Origin: Pseudanabaena sp. BC1403
Lineage (GTDB): Bacteria; Cyanobacteriota; Cyanobacteriia; Pseudanabaenales; Pseudanabaenaceae
Direction: 5' to 3'
Length of the DNA: 64,000 nt
NCBI RefSeq assembly: GCF_002914585.1
Contig: NZ_PDDM01000022.1
Span: 29,279 to 93,278 of the forward strand
Shown: positions 6,938 to 15,755 of the stretch, piece by piece
Layout: every line of letters starts with the position of its first letter
Position numbering within the stretch: position 1 is the stretch's first letter
Position numbers and translations under genes: made by a program
Notes under the pieces: generated by a model
What the model was told of the DNA's origin: nothing
Databases searched by the model: none
The model's input: the letters and a program-made list of their open reading frames with translations, nothing else

Positions 6938-7867
6938 CTAAGCAAGAAAGTTGTTTCCCTGTAAAATATCAGTTTTAGTAAAATCTGCCCCAGTCAAAAT
7001 TGCCTCACCAAAATCCACACCTCGTAAATTTGCACCTGTAAAGTTCACACCCCCTAAATTTGCGGCGGTAAAATTTGCCCCTTCTAAATCTGCACCACTA
7101 AGATCAGCTCCGACTAATAATGCATCGGTAAAGTCAGCTTTTTGCAAGCAAGCTTCACTCATCATTGCACCAGCTAGATTCGCACCAACAAATTTTGTTT
7201 CTATCATTGATACCTCACATAAGTCTGACAACATCAATTTGGCATTAGTAAAATCTGCACCACTCAAATTTGCCCCATTGAGTTTTGCACTGATTAGATT
7301 TATTAGTCTAAAGTTCCGTCTCCCGACTGAATACATATATAAGACTTCTTGACTGCGATCTAAAAACATAGGGCGATCGCACTGAGTCTCTTCTAAATCT
7401 ATTGAATTAGTAGATGTACTGATCAAATTGAGTAGATGGTTTTGCTCAAGTTCTAAATTGGTAGTATCACAATCAGGTAAAACTTCAGCAATTAGATCTA
7501 ACCGTTGAGAAATATTTTGTCGTTGAGTCATTAATTCTTGAATTTGCAAATCCAGCTTATCCAGTTTCCGCTTCACCATGAGTTTGAAGGTTGCATAGGG
7601 TATGGTATGCAAAGCTTGTAGATCCATTAGTTGTTTGATCTCATCAAGAGAAAGTCCAAAAGCTTTGACCCCTTGAATAAATAAAAGGCGCTCCAACGCA
7701 TCTGTAGAGTAAATTCGGTAGCCTTGCTCAGTTCGATGAGGTTTGCGCAATAATTCCAGACGTTCGTAATAGCGAATAGTTTGAACAGGAATTTCAACTA
7801 AATTACTGAGTTCACCGATTAACCAACCACGGGCACGTCCAACTGGATTACTTTCGATTGGTTCCAT
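6938..7867 (-). CDS. MerR-family regulator fused to pentapeptide-repeat domain
   Basis: 309 residues. Residues ~15-85 are a MerR winged helix (GELSNLVEIPVQTIRYYERL, GYRIYSTDALERLLFI), followed by a coiled dimerisation helix (~90-130). Residues ~185-305 are about two dozen pentapeptide repeats of A(D/N)LxG type, such as ANLSGADF and GANLRGVDF, which fold into a right-handed beta-helix. Typical MerR proteins end in a small effector-binding domain, so this fusion is unusual. The beta-helix may mimic DNA, as in MfpA/Qnr, or bind a protein. No target gene is evident. Upstream lies a 103-bp repeat rather than a divergent gene. Confidence 0.9.
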   Translation of the reverse strand: MEPIESNPVGRARGWLIGELSNLVEIPVQTIRYYERLELLRKPHRTEQGYRIYSTDALERLLFIQGVKAFGLSLDEIKQLMDLQALHTIPYATFKLMVKRKLDKLDLQIQELMTQRQNISQRLDLIAEVLPDCDTTNLELEQNHLLNLISTSTNSIDLEETQCDRPMFLDRSQEVLYMYSVGRRNFRLINLISAKLNGANLSGADFTNAKLMLSDLCEVSMIETKFVGANLAGAMMSEACLQKADFTDALLVGADLSGADLEGANFTAANLGGVNFTGANLRGVDFGEAILTGADFTKTDILQGNNFLA

Positions 7868-7939
7868 GACTTATAGAAACTATTTTAGGAACTAATGATA
7901 TACATAAACATTTTACTACGATATCGCGATCGCTACTTT

Positions 7940-8042
7940 ATACCAAAGCACAAAGTGGCGTAGCCACTTTGTGCTTTTAAAACCCTTACAGGGTTTGCTT
8001 TTTAATTCACAGAAGTGTTGTCACACTTTTGTGAATTGGTAT
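7940..8042. repeat. 103-bp composite repeat (family C), copy 1
   Basis: Starts ATACCAA and ends TTGGTAT. Inside are three hairpins: CACAAAGTGGCGTAGCCACTTTGTG, AAACCC..GGGTTT and TTCAC..AAGTGTTG..CACACTTTTGTGAA. The same element occurs at 51237-51339 and, in reverse orientation and interrupted by a MITE, at 33912-34154. All three are exactly 103 bp once the insertion is removed. Confidence 0.88.
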
Positions 8043-8053
8043 TAGTGAAGAGA

Positions 8054-8148
8054 TACAGCAGTTTTTAATCGAAGAACCCATAAGAAAAGCTTTAAAAGCA
8101 TTGCTTTTAAAGCTTTTCTTGGTTTGGGGTTGAGCGCAAAGCACTGTC
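8054..8148. repeat. family-B hairpin element
   Basis: Left end TACAGCAG, right end GCACTGTC. The central stem AAGAAAAGCTTTAAAAGC (8082 onward) pairs with GCTTTTAAAGCTTTTCTT (to 8120). It resembles 22430-22534 in its ends and in the sequence GAxCGxAxAxC next to the stem. It lies directly downstream of the hydrolase gene at 8155. Confidence 0.65.
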
Positions 8149-8154
8149 AAAGAC

Positions 8155-8841
8155 CTATGCGATCGCCATTGTTTGAGGTGCTAATACCGAAATCACCGCA
8201 TCAGCGTTTGCAGTCCAACCGATGATCCCGCCTTGAGCGCGAAGCATTTCAATCGTTGAAGATTTAAATTCTGGAAAATAGCTCGCAGTTCCATCTTCGA
8301 TTAGTAAGCATTCATAACCGCGATCGTTGGCTTCACGCATTGTTGTTTGGACACATACTTCCGTAGTAACACCAGTAAAGAGAAGATGAGTAATCTGTTC
8401 TTTTTGCAAGATATCCTCTAAGCTTGTTCGACAAAATGCACCTTTCCCTGGTTTGACAATCACAATTTCATTATCTAGAGGCGTAAGCTCAGGAATAATA
8501 TTATTGCCATCTTCCCCAACGATTAGGATTCGCCCCATTGTTCCTTGGTCACCAATTTTAGGATTGCCTTGACCTCGATTGAGCTTTGAGGGAGGACAGT
8601 CTGATAAGTCAGGAGAATGAGCCTCGATGGTGTGAATTACAGGCAAATCTAGCGATCGGAAAGTTTCTAATAGACTCTTAACTGTTGGCACGATGCTCTG
8701 TAATTGTGTGACATCATTACCTAGTGCATCACCAAAACCACCATGTTCTAGGAAATCACGTTGCATATCGATAATGACTAGAGCTATTTTGCTCTCAGTT
8801 GGCAATTCATAATCATAAGGTTGAGCCGCGATCGCAGGCAT
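8155..8841 (-). CDS. isochorismatase-family cysteine hydrolase
   Basis: 228 residues. Family motifs: IDMQRDF (catalytic Asp), VKPGKGAF (catalytic Lys) and [22 protein letters not shown] (catalytic Cys). The fold covers nicotinamidases, ureidoacrylate hydrolase and the biuret/triuret hydrolases. It is paralogous to the BiuH-like gene at the head of the same operon (11003-11686). A triuret, ureide or similar C-N substrate is plausible but not provable. Last gene of the four-gene minus-strand operon, good ribosome site (GAGGAG). Confidence 0.88.
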   Translation of the reverse strand: MPAIAAQPYDYELPTESKIALVIIDMQRDFLEHGGFGDALGNDVTQLQSIVPTVKSLLETFRSLDLPVIHTIEAHSPDLSDCPPSKLNRGQGNPKIGDQGTMGRILIVGEDGNNIIPELTPLDNEIVIVKPGKGAFCRTSLEDILQKEQITHLLFTGVTTEVCVQTTMREANDRGYECLLIEDGTASYFPEFKSSTIEMLRAQGGIIGWTANADAVISVLAPQTMAIA

Positions 8842-8874
8842 AAGTTTCTCCTCAATAATTGAGTATATGGTTTT

Positions 8875-8911
8875 GCAGTTTTCATTTTGCCGTAGGCAAA
8901 ATGAAAACTGC
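8875..8911. repeat. perfect 17-bp hairpin, loop GTA
   Basis: The arms GCAGTTTTCATTTTGCC and its complement meet around GTA, between two genes of the same operon. A decayed copy with the same CATTTTGCCGTAGGCAAAA core is at 45833-45863. Inside an operon it would be read into RNA and may act as a processing or attenuation site. Confidence 0.8.
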
Positions 8912-9265
8912 TTATTCGTTAATAATTACAGGTTTTTCCCAGACAATGAGAACCACGCATCCTTCTTCACTAGAGACTTGATGACTAGTATCAGGAGGGT
9001 TAATGACTACAGAGCCTTTGGCATATTTGCCATCAGCATCGGTCTGTGAACCCGACAAGACGAATATATGTTCGTACCCTGAATGGGAATGATGGGGAAC
9101 CTTCGCTCCTGCTTCATAGCGCAGCAGTGCTGCACTTGCTCCCAAATCATTCTTGTATAAAGGATAGATTTCGACTCCTTGGCGAAATGGCTCCCAAGGT
9201 AGATCATCATAGCTAGAGCGAGTGAGCAATTCAGGAAAGACCCGAACCTTTTGATTGATAATCAT
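8912..9265 (-). CDS. cupin-domain protein (ChrR-like)
   Basis: 117 residues, one cupin barrel. [20 protein letters not shown] supplies the usual G(X)5HXH(X)3-4E metal-binding motif and [17 protein letters not shown] the second motif with its His. It resembles the C-terminal cupin of anti-sigma factor ChrR and small stand-alone cupins that bind Zn, Ni or Fe. It lies between an ABC ATPase and an isochorismatase-family hydrolase, so a role in the same nitrogen-compound pathway is likely. Confidence 0.85.
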   Translation of the reverse strand: MIINQKVRVFPELLTRSSYDDLPWEPFRQGVEIYPLYKNDLGASAALLRYEAGAKVPHHSHSGYEHIFVLSGSQTDADGKYAKGSVVINPPDTSHQVSSEEGCVVLIVWEKPVIINE

Positions 9266-9279
9266 GTTTTTTTATATAA

Positions 9280-9314
9280 AGGTTTTGCATTTACTCATGG
9301 CAAATGCAAAACCT
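9280..9314. repeat. 13-bp perfect hairpin
   Basis: AGGTTTTGCATTT pairs with 9302-9314 around the loop ACTCATGGC. It lies between the ABC ATPase and cupin genes, in the same position class as 8875-8911. Confidence 0.65.
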
Positions 9315-9326
9315 CAAAATCCTAAC

Positions 9327-10967
9327 TTAATGTCCTGCCATTTTCTGTCCGATCTCAGCGAGATTAGCTTCAGTACTGGCACTTTCGTAAACGAATTTAC
9401 CATCACTTATCACTAGAATGCGATCGCTTAAAGTCAAAATCTCATCAAGATCTTCGCTGACTAAGAGTACAGCCACGCCGCGATTTCGAGCTTCCACAAT
9501 TTGATTGTGAATATACTCAACCGCTGCGAAGTCTAGACCAAAGACAGGATTTGCCACAATCAATAATTTGATTTTCTCTGCGGAAAGCTCTCTCGCAAGA
9601 ACTGTACGCTGCACATTACCACCTGAGAGATTACCGACAGGGGTTTCAGGTGATGGCGTTTTGATCGAGAATACCTTAATCAAATTCTTGGCAGTTTCAC
9701 GAATTGCCTTGAATAGCAGTAAAATCCCACCTTTAGCTTGTGGATCTCGATCAAAGGTTCTTAAAGCCAGATTCTCAGCGACACTCATATACGGCACACA
9801 GGCATTCCGCAGAGGTTCTTCGGGCAGTGAGAATACTTGATGGCTATACATTTCCTTGCGCGTTGCATAGTAGCGATCGCCATTGACAAAAACTTCGCCA
9901 GATGTGGGGATGCGCTGCCCAGAGAGAACTTCCACTAGCTCTTTCTGTCCATTACCTGACACGCCAGCGATACCAACGATTTCACCGCTTTTGATTTTTA
10001 AATCAACGCCAGCAACTGCTTCTAAACCATTATCGCGATCGGCATGAACATTCCGCACTTCGAGAACTAGATTATCTGTCGCAACTTCTGTTTTGATAAC
10101 TTGACGGGCTTCTTTTGCTTCACCAAGCATCATTGCCGCCATATCCGAGACTGATAGATCTTTAGTAGAACCTGTCCCTACATATTTGCCTTTACGCAGC
10201 ACCGTGACATCATCGGCAAAGGCAGTAATCTCACGGAACTTGTGACTGATCATCAAGACGCTCAAGCGTCCTGCGGTAACTTCCTCGCGCAAAAGCCCTA
10301 ACACTTCATCGGCTTCTTGAGGAGTCAAAACTGATGTTGGTTCATCGAGAATGAGAATGCGACTTTTGAGATAAAGTTGTTTGAGAATTTCTAACTTCTG
10401 CTTTTGTCCAGCAGCCAACTGCGAGATTGGCGTATTGAGATCAATTTTAAAAGGAGCCGATGCCATGAATGCTTCTAGCTTTTCTAATTCATCCTTCCAA
10501 TTAATGATCGTCGGTGTGTCAGGACGCACTAACAAGAGATTCTCGGCAACCGTCATCGCAGGCACAACCGTGAAATGCTGATAAACCATGCCAATGCCAT
10601 AGTTATAGGCATCACGCGGACTGCTGATATCGCGGGATTGTTTGTTAATCAAAATATCGCCATGACTCGCAGCATGGAAACCCATAATGCATTTGACCAA
10701 CGTGCTTTTACCTGCACCATTTTCACCGAGTAGTGCATGAAAAGTCCCAGGAGCAAGCTTGAGCGAGACATTATCAACGGCGACGAACGAGCCAAACTTC
10801 TTAGAGATATTTACTAGCTCTAATTCAGGAGGTAGGTGCGATCGCAAGGTATCAGCGGAAACACTAGATGGAATAGTCAAGGATGGTATCGACTCTTTCA
10901 TAGATTCTTCTTCGACCAGATTAGCAGCAAGATTGCTTTCAAGATCGTCAGGCATCGGTTTTTCCAT
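9327..10967 (-). CDS. two-domain ABC transporter ATPase (BMP/nucleoside type)
   Basis: 546 residues with two nucleotide-binding domains. The first has a full Walker A (GENGAGKSTLVK), signature-region QLAAGQKQKLEILK and Walker B ILILDEPTSVL. The second has a degenerate P-loop (GVSGNGQKELVEVL), signature NLSGGNVQRTVLARELS and LLIVANPVFGLD. This is the layout of the ATPases of basic-membrane-protein/nucleoside and sugar importers (NupA, YufO, RbsA types). The two permeases and the binding protein that normally accompany it are absent from the operon, so it is an orphan ATPase here. About 50 N-terminal residues precede the first domain. Substrate perhaps biuret or a related ureide, by context only. 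Confidence 0.9.
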   Translation of the reverse strand: MEKPMPDDLESNLAANLVEEESMKESIPSLTIPSSVSADTLRSHLPPELELVNISKKFGSFVAVDNVSLKLAPGTFHALLGENGAGKSTLVKCIMGFHAASHGDILINKQSRDISSPRDAYNYGIGMVYQHFTVVPAMTVAENLLLVRPDTPTIINWKDELEKLEAFMASAPFKIDLNTPISQLAAGQKQKLEILKQLYLKSRILILDEPTSVLTPQEADEVLGLLREEVTAGRLSVLMISHKFREITAFADDVTVLRKGKYVGTGSTKDLSVSDMAAMMLGEAKEARQVIKTEVATDNLVLEVRNVHADRDNGLEAVAGVDLKIKSGEIVGIAGVSGNGQKELVEVLSGQRIPTSGEVFVNGDRYYATRKEMYSHQVFSLPEEPLRNACVPYMSVAENLALRTFDRDPQAKGGILLLFKAIRETAKNLIKVFSIKTPSPETPVGNLSGGNVQRTVLARELSAEKIKLLIVANPVFGLDFAAVEYIHNQIVEARNRGVAVLLVSEDLDEILTLSDRILVISDGKFVYESASTEANLAEIGQKMAGH

Positions 10968-11002
10968 AGCAACGTACTACTTAAAGCATTTTGATAATTT
11001 AA

Positions 11003-11686
11003 CTAGAAATTTTGCGCGATCGCTGTAGTCAATGTTTCAGAATCACTGACTGCACCAAATACGCCGCCTTGCATTTCGATCATTTTCAGCGCCGCAAGAT
11101 GATTGCCATAGTCAGTTGCACCTGTGCAGTCAGACAGCATCAGACATTCATAGCCACGATCATTAGCATCACGCATGGTCGTGTGGACGCAGACATCGGT
11201 GGTAATGCCCGACAAGATAATATTTTGAATGCCATTACGTTTTAAAAGTAGGTCGAGATCGGTGGCATAGAATGAGCCTTTTCCAGGTTTGTCGATAATT
11301 GGTTCACCTGCGATCGGGTAAAGCTCTGGAATGATATCCCAACCTTTTTCACCACGGACTAAGATTTTGCCACAGGGCCCTTCATCACCAATGCCTGCAC
11401 CAATTCTTTGCGATCGCCAGCGCTTGTTTTCAGGTAAATCTGATAAGTCGGGGCGATGTCCTTCGCGGGTGTGAATAATCAGAAAGCCTTTTTCGCGAAA
11501 CAGGGTTAAAACTTTTTTAATTGGCTCAATCGGAGCGCGGGTGAGTGAGAGGTCATAGCCCATTTTGTCTACATAGCCACCGACTCCACAAAAGTCTGTC
11601 TGCATATCGATGATGATCAGAGCAGTATTGTCTGGTCTGAGGTCACCGTTGTAGGGGTAAGGATAGGGGGTAGAGTTAATATGCAT
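11003..11686 (-). CDS. biuH: biuret amidohydrolase (BiuH) homologue
   Basis: 227 residues. It reads very close to the Rhizobium biuret hydrolase as I remember it: Asp27 (IIIDMQTDF), Lys133 ([10 protein letters not shown]) and Cys166 ([20 protein letters not shown]) correspond to the Asp/Lys/Cys triad with a constant offset of nine. Segments [29 protein letters not shown] and [16 protein letters not shown] are typical of this subgroup. It would hydrolyse biuret to allophanate and ammonia. Tyr140 stands where the Rhizobium enzyme has Cys. First gene of the operon. Urea-amidolyase/allophanate hydrolase is not in the window. Confidence 0.85.
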   Translation of the reverse strand: MHINSTPYPYPYNGDLRPDNTALIIIDMQTDFCGVGGYVDKMGYDLSLTRAPIEPIKKVLTLFREKGFLIIHTREGHRPDLSDLPENKRWRSQRIGAGIGDEGPCGKILVRGEKGWDIIPELYPIAGEPIIDKPGKGSFYATDLDLLLKRNGIQNIILSGITTDVCVHTTMRDANDRGYECLMLSDCTGATDYGNHLAALKMIEMQGGVFGAVSDSETLTTAIAQNF

Positions 11687-11702
11687 AAGCGATTTTTTTT
11701 AG

Positions 11703-11737
11703 ATTAATACAAACTTGCGTTGTAGATTTGTATTAAT
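11703..11737. repeat. 11-bp inverted repeat in divergent promoter region
   Basis: ATTAATACAAA and TTTGTATTAAT are separated by 13 nt, just upstream of the biuH-operon start at 11686 and opposite the gene at 11825. It could be an operator or a transcript hairpin in the leader. Confidence 0.45.
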
Positions 11738-11824
11738 TGTTGAGGATCTGGTTAGCCCAGACTGTTACTCAGAAACTTATAGCGATCGCAGCTTTAATCT
11801 GCTAAACAAATACGCTAAACAAAA

Positions 11825-12388
11825 ATGAACACTTTTTATCCTGAAAATCGGCAACAGTGGCGAGAATGGTTGGCTAGGAATCATTCTACAGAAAGCTCTA
11901 TTTGGCTAATCTATTACAAGAAAAACAGTGGCAAACCTTCCATAAATTACAGTGATGCTGTAGACGAAGCGCTCTGTTTTGGCTGGATAGACAGCAAGGC
12001 AAAGTCTATTGACACAGAAAAGTATATGCAATTTTTTAGCGTGAGAAAGCCAAATAGTGTGTGGTCTAAGGTGAACAAAGAGAAAGTCGCTAGTCTAATT
12101 GATAAGAACCTGATGACACAAGCTGGACTTAATGCGATCGCGATCGCTAAAAGTAATGGCTCTTGGAACATTCTTGATGAAGTTGAAGCTTTAATCATTC
12201 CCGATGACTTGATGACATCATTATCTTCAAGTCCAGTTGCAAAAGATTATTTTCTGAATTTGAGTCGAACAGACAAGCGAAATCTTTTGCAATGGAGAAC
12301 TTTAGCAAAAAGGGAAGAGACAAGACAAAAAAGAATCAGAGAAATTGTGATTTCCGCAGAAAATCAAAGAAAGCCAAAGCAATTTTGA
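11825..12388 (+). CDS. YdeI/OmpD-associated family protein
   Basis: 187 residues. The order W-L-x-x-N-H (EWLARNHSTESSIWLIYYKK), YSDAVDEALCFGWIDSKAK and FSVRKPNSVWSKVNKEK is characteristic of the YdeI/OmpD-associated (bacteriocin-protection-like) family. It ends in a basic Lys/Arg/Glu-rich tail (RQKRIREIV). The cytosolic function is poorly known. It has its own promoter, divergent from the biuH operon. Confidence 0.85.
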   Translation: MNTFYPENRQQWREWLARNHSTESSIWLIYYKKNSGKPSINYSDAVDEALCFGWIDSKAKSIDTEKYMQFFSVRKPNSVWSKVNKEKVASLIDKNLMTQAGLNAIAIAKSNGSWNILDEVEALIIPDDLMTSLSSSPVAKDYFLNLSRTDKRNLLQWRTLAKREETRQKRIREIVISAENQRKPKQF

Positions 12389-12505
12389 GAGATGAACTTA
12401 GTAAGAGAAGAAATCATCTGCAAAACGGTGTAGCCATAGCTACGGTCATGCCTAGCCCAAAAAAGCACAAACCTCTCGTAGACAGATATTAAGATCCCCG
12501 ACTTT

Positions 12506-12540
12506 TAAGGATGGGCGGCGCTTCGCGCCGCCCATCCTTA
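12506..12540. terminator. perfect 15-bp GC-rich hairpin between convergent genes
   Basis: TAAGGATGGGCGGCG pairs with 12526-12540 around CTTCG. It starts in the trailer of the YdeI-like gene and ends just before the stop of the carbonic anhydrase gene, so it can terminate both. The GCGCTTCGCGC tip is shared with 57023-57077. Confidence 0.75.
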
Positions 12541-12541
12541 C

Positions 12542-13168
12542 CTATTTAGTACTACCCAGAAACTCAACCTTTCCCGTCGCCAACCGATAATAAGCAGGAA
12601 CAACCTTCAAATTTCCATTCTTTACTTCATGGGACAAAATGGGAACCGTAGATTCAATCTCCTTTACCATCAAATTGACATGTGCCTTCACCGTATCGCT
12701 CACCACACAATCACCATTAGCTTCCTGACCAGCCTGCACCGCAGGCTCAATATACTTAATCAACGAATTGAGCTTTCCCTCAGAAAATGCATGACCGATC
12801 GCAGCCATCACCGCACCGCATCGCTCATGTCCAAGCACAACAACTAGTCTTGTTCCCAGATGCTCAACCGCAAACTCAATACTAGCAATCACCGCATCGT
12901 CAGCCACATTTCCCGCAACCCTAAGCACAAACAAATCCCCAACCCCTTGATCGAAAATCAGTTCAGGCACAACCCGAGAATCAGCACAACCTAAGACGAT
13001 CGCAAAAGGATGCTGGGCAATTGACAGATCAACTCGGCGTTGCGAACCCTCATGGGGATGCTCTACATGATCGAGCGCATAGCGATCGTTGCCTTCTTTA
13101 AGTTCCCGCAGGGCAGCTTCAGCATCTAGATTCTCGACAGTATAGTAGGTTTGATTTGCCGTGAGCAT
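12542..13168 (-). CDS. beta-class carbonic anhydrase
   Basis: 208 residues. Zinc ligands and the catalytic dyad are visible: Cys61-Ala-Asp63-Ser-Arg65 (GCADSR), then His114 and Cys117 (GHERCGAV). The EFAVEHLGTRLVVVLGH strand precedes the His. It interconverts CO2 and bicarbonate in the cytosol, stroma-like compartment or periplasm. No signal peptide is evident and no carboxysome tail is present, so a housekeeping enzyme rather than carboxysomal CcaA is more likely. Confidence 0.92.
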   Translation of the reverse strand: MLTANQTYYTVENLDAEAALRELKEGNDRYALDHVEHPHEGSQRRVDLSIAQHPFAIVLGCADSRVVPELIFDQGVGDLFVLRVAGNVADDAVIASIEFAVEHLGTRLVVVLGHERCGAVMAAIGHAFSEGKLNSLIKYIEPAVQAGQEANGDCVVSDTVKAHVNLMVKEIESTVPILSHEVKNGNLKVVPAYYRLATGKVEFLGSTK

Positions 13169-13300
13169 AGGTGATCATGAAATTGGTATGCTCAAAGTTA
13201 GCTAGCTTTCCATTCTGAAACAGTAGTGAATTTAACATAAGTTCGATAGAAGCTAGTGAATGTATTGTTCTCATAACTAAACTGCGCGATCGCAATTTAA

Positions 13301-13373
13301 CAACAAGCCAAACCCAATGATTATAAAAGCTACGCTTCGGGTAGCTTTTATAATCATTGGGTTTGGCTTGTTG
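13301..13373. repeat. perfect 33-bp hairpin, longest in the window
   Basis: Arms 13301-13333 and 13341-13373 match without a mismatch around the loop GCTTCGG. It contains the AAACCC/GGGTTT block seen in family-A elements. The right arm abuts the stop codon of the 5'-nucleotidase gene at 13374. Confidence 0.88.
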
Positions 13374-14969
13374 TTACTGACGGACAATGCGATTCTCAGT
13401 TTTTACCTGCAAAGGCGACCTAGCAGTTATATATTCTGCGATCGTATCAGATAAGAGATAACCAGTTTCCAAAAGGTTTTTCCCTTCTGCAAAAACACGA
13501 TAACCGTCACCACCAGAGGCAAGGAAGTTATTTGTCGCGACCTTATAAATTGTATTGGGATTTAACAATTGGAATGTCCCTGAAGCATCTTTAACTTCTA
13601 CTTTCGTAACTCGCGTGCCTGAGGGAAGTTTCGCATCCCAGACAAAGCGAACTCCTGCCACTTGGGGAAATCTTCCTTCTTCTTTCTCTGCCATACTCAC
13701 ACCACTCTCTAGGGCTTCCTTTAATTGCTTGCCAGTTAACTCCACCCGCGTAATCGTATTGCCAAAGGGAAGTGCTTCTAAGACATTGCCCATCGTGATA
13801 TTGCCTAGAGGGAAACCATTGCGAATGCCACCTGCATTAATCAGCGCTACTTGGACTTGATCGCCTTTAGTCTTTGCCAAGATCGCATCAGCTATCAAAT
13901 TTCCTAAAGCAGTTTCGCTAGTTCGCAGTTTGACGCGATCGCCATCAAGAGCAACCAAAGATTTACCAATGATTTTTTGCCGTAAAGCCTCAATTGGCGC
14001 TGCATAGACTTTGAGTTTATCCGCAAATTCTGGATTGGATTTGACGCTTGCATCAAGAGCGTGGGGTTTACCTGCCCAAGCAATCAATTTGCCTGTACGA
14101 TCGAAGCTCACCGACAAATCACCCAAATATTTACCCCATTCCCAATCCGTTACCACTAACACAGGTTCCTTTGTGCCATTCTTCTCAACTAATGGATAGG
14201 GGTAGTTAGCATTAGGGATATTCCCAACAGGTGTATGGCTATGAGCACCGATGATGATATCAATATCAGGGACTTTTCGCGCCAGTGCCACATCATTCTC
14301 AAAGCCAATGTGAGTCAAAGCCACAATCTTATTGATGCCTTGTTGTTTGAGAGCAATCACTGAGGCACGAGCGGCTGCGATCGGATCAGTAAACTTCACT
14401 CCATCACCAACGCTGGATAAAATCGCTGTATCGGGAGTCGTCAAGCCAAATACCCCAATCTTTTCGCCTTTCACATCGAGAACATGCCAAGGACGAACTT
14501 TGCCATAGAGAGGTGATTCAGGTGCGATGTCGATATTTGCGGAAATAATTGGGAATTTTGCTTTAGAGATGAAGTCGGCAAGTACCTGCTGACCGCGATC
14601 GAATTCATGATTGCCAATAGTTCCTGCATCGTAGGCAAGGGCATTATAAAAATCGAGGTCAGCCTGTCCTAGATACTGATTGAAATAGAGAGTGCCTTGA
14701 AAAATATCGCCTGCATCTAATAGCAGTAAAGGCTCTTGATTGTTTTTACTTTCTATACGAATTTGGTCAATGAGAGTACGACGACGGGCTATTCCCCCCA
14801 AAAGGCGATCGCCATATTTGATAGGTTCCAAATGCGCGTGGTGATCGTTGGTATGCAAAATCCTGAGGGAGAAGCGACTTTCTTGTGCAACGACATTTAA
14901 GAGTGCTGGTGAAACCACAATGAGAAAGGTAATCACAAAAGCTCCGAATATCTGAAAAGATCGCCTCAT
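13374..14969 (-). CDS. exported 5'-nucleotidase/UshA-family metallophosphatase
   Basis: 531 residues from the ATG at 14969, which gives a clean signal peptide (MRRSFQIFGAFVITFLIVV, then ALLNVVAQ). TTG at 15047 and GTG at 15026 are longer options. GTG has a GAGGG upstream, so the start is uncertain. The N-terminal calcineurin-like phosphatase domain has THTND-type ILHTNDHHAHLEP, DAGDIFQGT, GNHEFDRG and GAHSHT. The C-terminal substrate domain includes ALINAGGIRNGFP and NNFLASGGDGY. It hydrolyses extracellular nucleotides or UDP-sugars to recover phosphate and nucleoside. Confidence 0.9.
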   Translation of the reverse strand: MRRSFQIFGAFVITFLIVVSPALLNVVAQESRFSLRILHTNDHHAHLEPIKYGDRLLGGIARRRTLIDQIRIESKNNQEPLLLLDAGDIFQGTLYFNQYLGQADLDFYNALAYDAGTIGNHEFDRGQQVLADFISKAKFPIISANIDIAPESPLYGKVRPWHVLDVKGEKIGVFGLTTPDTAILSSVGDGVKFTDPIAAARASVIALKQQGINKIVALTHIGFENDVALARKVPDIDIIIGAHSHTPVGNIPNANYPYPLVEKNGTKEPVLVVTDWEWGKYLGDLSVSFDRTGKLIAWAGKPHALDASVKSNPEFADKLKVYAAPIEALRQKIIGKSLVALDGDRVKLRTSETALGNLIADAILAKTKGDQVQVALINAGGIRNGFPLGNITMGNVLEALPFGNTITRVELTGKQLKEALESGVSMAEKEEGRFPQVAGVRFVWDAKLPSGTRVTKVEVKDASGTFQLLNPNTIYKVATNNFLASGGDGYRVFAEGKNLLETGYLLSDTIAEYITARSPLQVKTENRIVRQ

Positions 14970-15089
14970 CTGCGGTTTCAGTTTTAAATAATTGGCGATC
15001 GCTTTTAAACTATTCTTCGCTTTCACAGTTATCACCCTCAAGTTCAAAGTTTTTTCTATGCCAGTTTAACGCTTGTTTTAAGCGATCGC

Positions 15090-15722
15090 TTAAAATTTAA
15101 TCCGCCGATATACTTCTGACATTGGCAGTTCTAAATTCAAGCTCTGTAAATGAATAGACTGCTCTAAGCGATCGCATATTTGTAGTTCCCAACGATCATT
15201 GTTATTTTGGCGATCAATTTGGTGATATTGCTCCACATAGGGTTCTGATTGACTAACGAGTAAATATTCACAAAAGCTAGAAATCGAGCGATATTTTCTA
15301 AACTTGTCGCCGCGATCGTAGCCTTCAGTTGAGGGAGATAGAACTTCCACAATCAGTAAGGGATTTAGAATTTCGTCAGTGCGATCGCCATTAAATTCTG
15401 GCTCGCCGTTAATAACCACGAGATCGGTGTAAGTACCGCAGTTATACTCAGGAACCCATACTCGTAAAGCGCTGTTGTATAACCGAAAATCTGTATCTCT
15501 AAGCAAAAATCCTAGGTAACTCAATAGATTGACTGAGATCGTGCTATGAGTTGCTGTTGCTCCAGATATGGTAATCATTTCTCCGTTGCGATATTCATAA
15601 CGTTCTTCAGATGTTTCGGCGATCGCCCGATATCCCTCTAGGGTCATGCGAACTTTGCCATCTGAAACTTCAGATTCTGGAGATATATTTTTTGCGATCG
15701 GTTTAGCTTGAGCGATGACCAT
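15090..15722 (-). CDS. Uma2-family (DUF820) putative endonuclease
   Basis: 210 residues. The PD-(D/E)XK-like core is readable as YRNGEMI, then YTDLVVINGEPEF and NPLLIVEVLSPSTEGYDRGDKF, and a later YLLVSQ strand. This family is heavily expanded in cyanobacteria and no cellular role is established. A second member is at 19903-20475. Single gene. Confidence 0.9.
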   Translation of the reverse strand: MVIAQAKPIAKNISPESEVSDGKVRMTLEGYRAIAETSEERYEYRNGEMITISGATATHSTISVNLLSYLGFLLRDTDFRLYNSALRVWVPEYNCGTYTDLVVINGEPEFNGDRTDEILNPLLIVEVLSPSTEGYDRGDKFRKYRSISSFCEYLLVSQSEPYVEQYHQIDRQNNNDRWELQICDRLEQSIHLQSLNLELPMSEVYRRIKF

Positions 15723-15755
15723 GAGCGTACCTCTGACGTAACGTTAAGAGCTAAT

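Noticed and set aside
6951..7352. 133-residue frame opposite the pentapeptide repeats
   Set aside because: Low-complexity Lys/Ala/Pro protein caused by the repeat codon pattern on the other strand.
7940..8148. Clustered repeats as a CRISPR array
   Set aside because: The units are different inverted repeats without regular spacing or unique spacers, and no cas genes are present.
12292..12492. 66-residue frame after the YdeI-like gene
   Set aside because: It overlaps the gene in another frame. The ending PKKHKPLVDRY looks protein-like, but there is too little to call a remnant.
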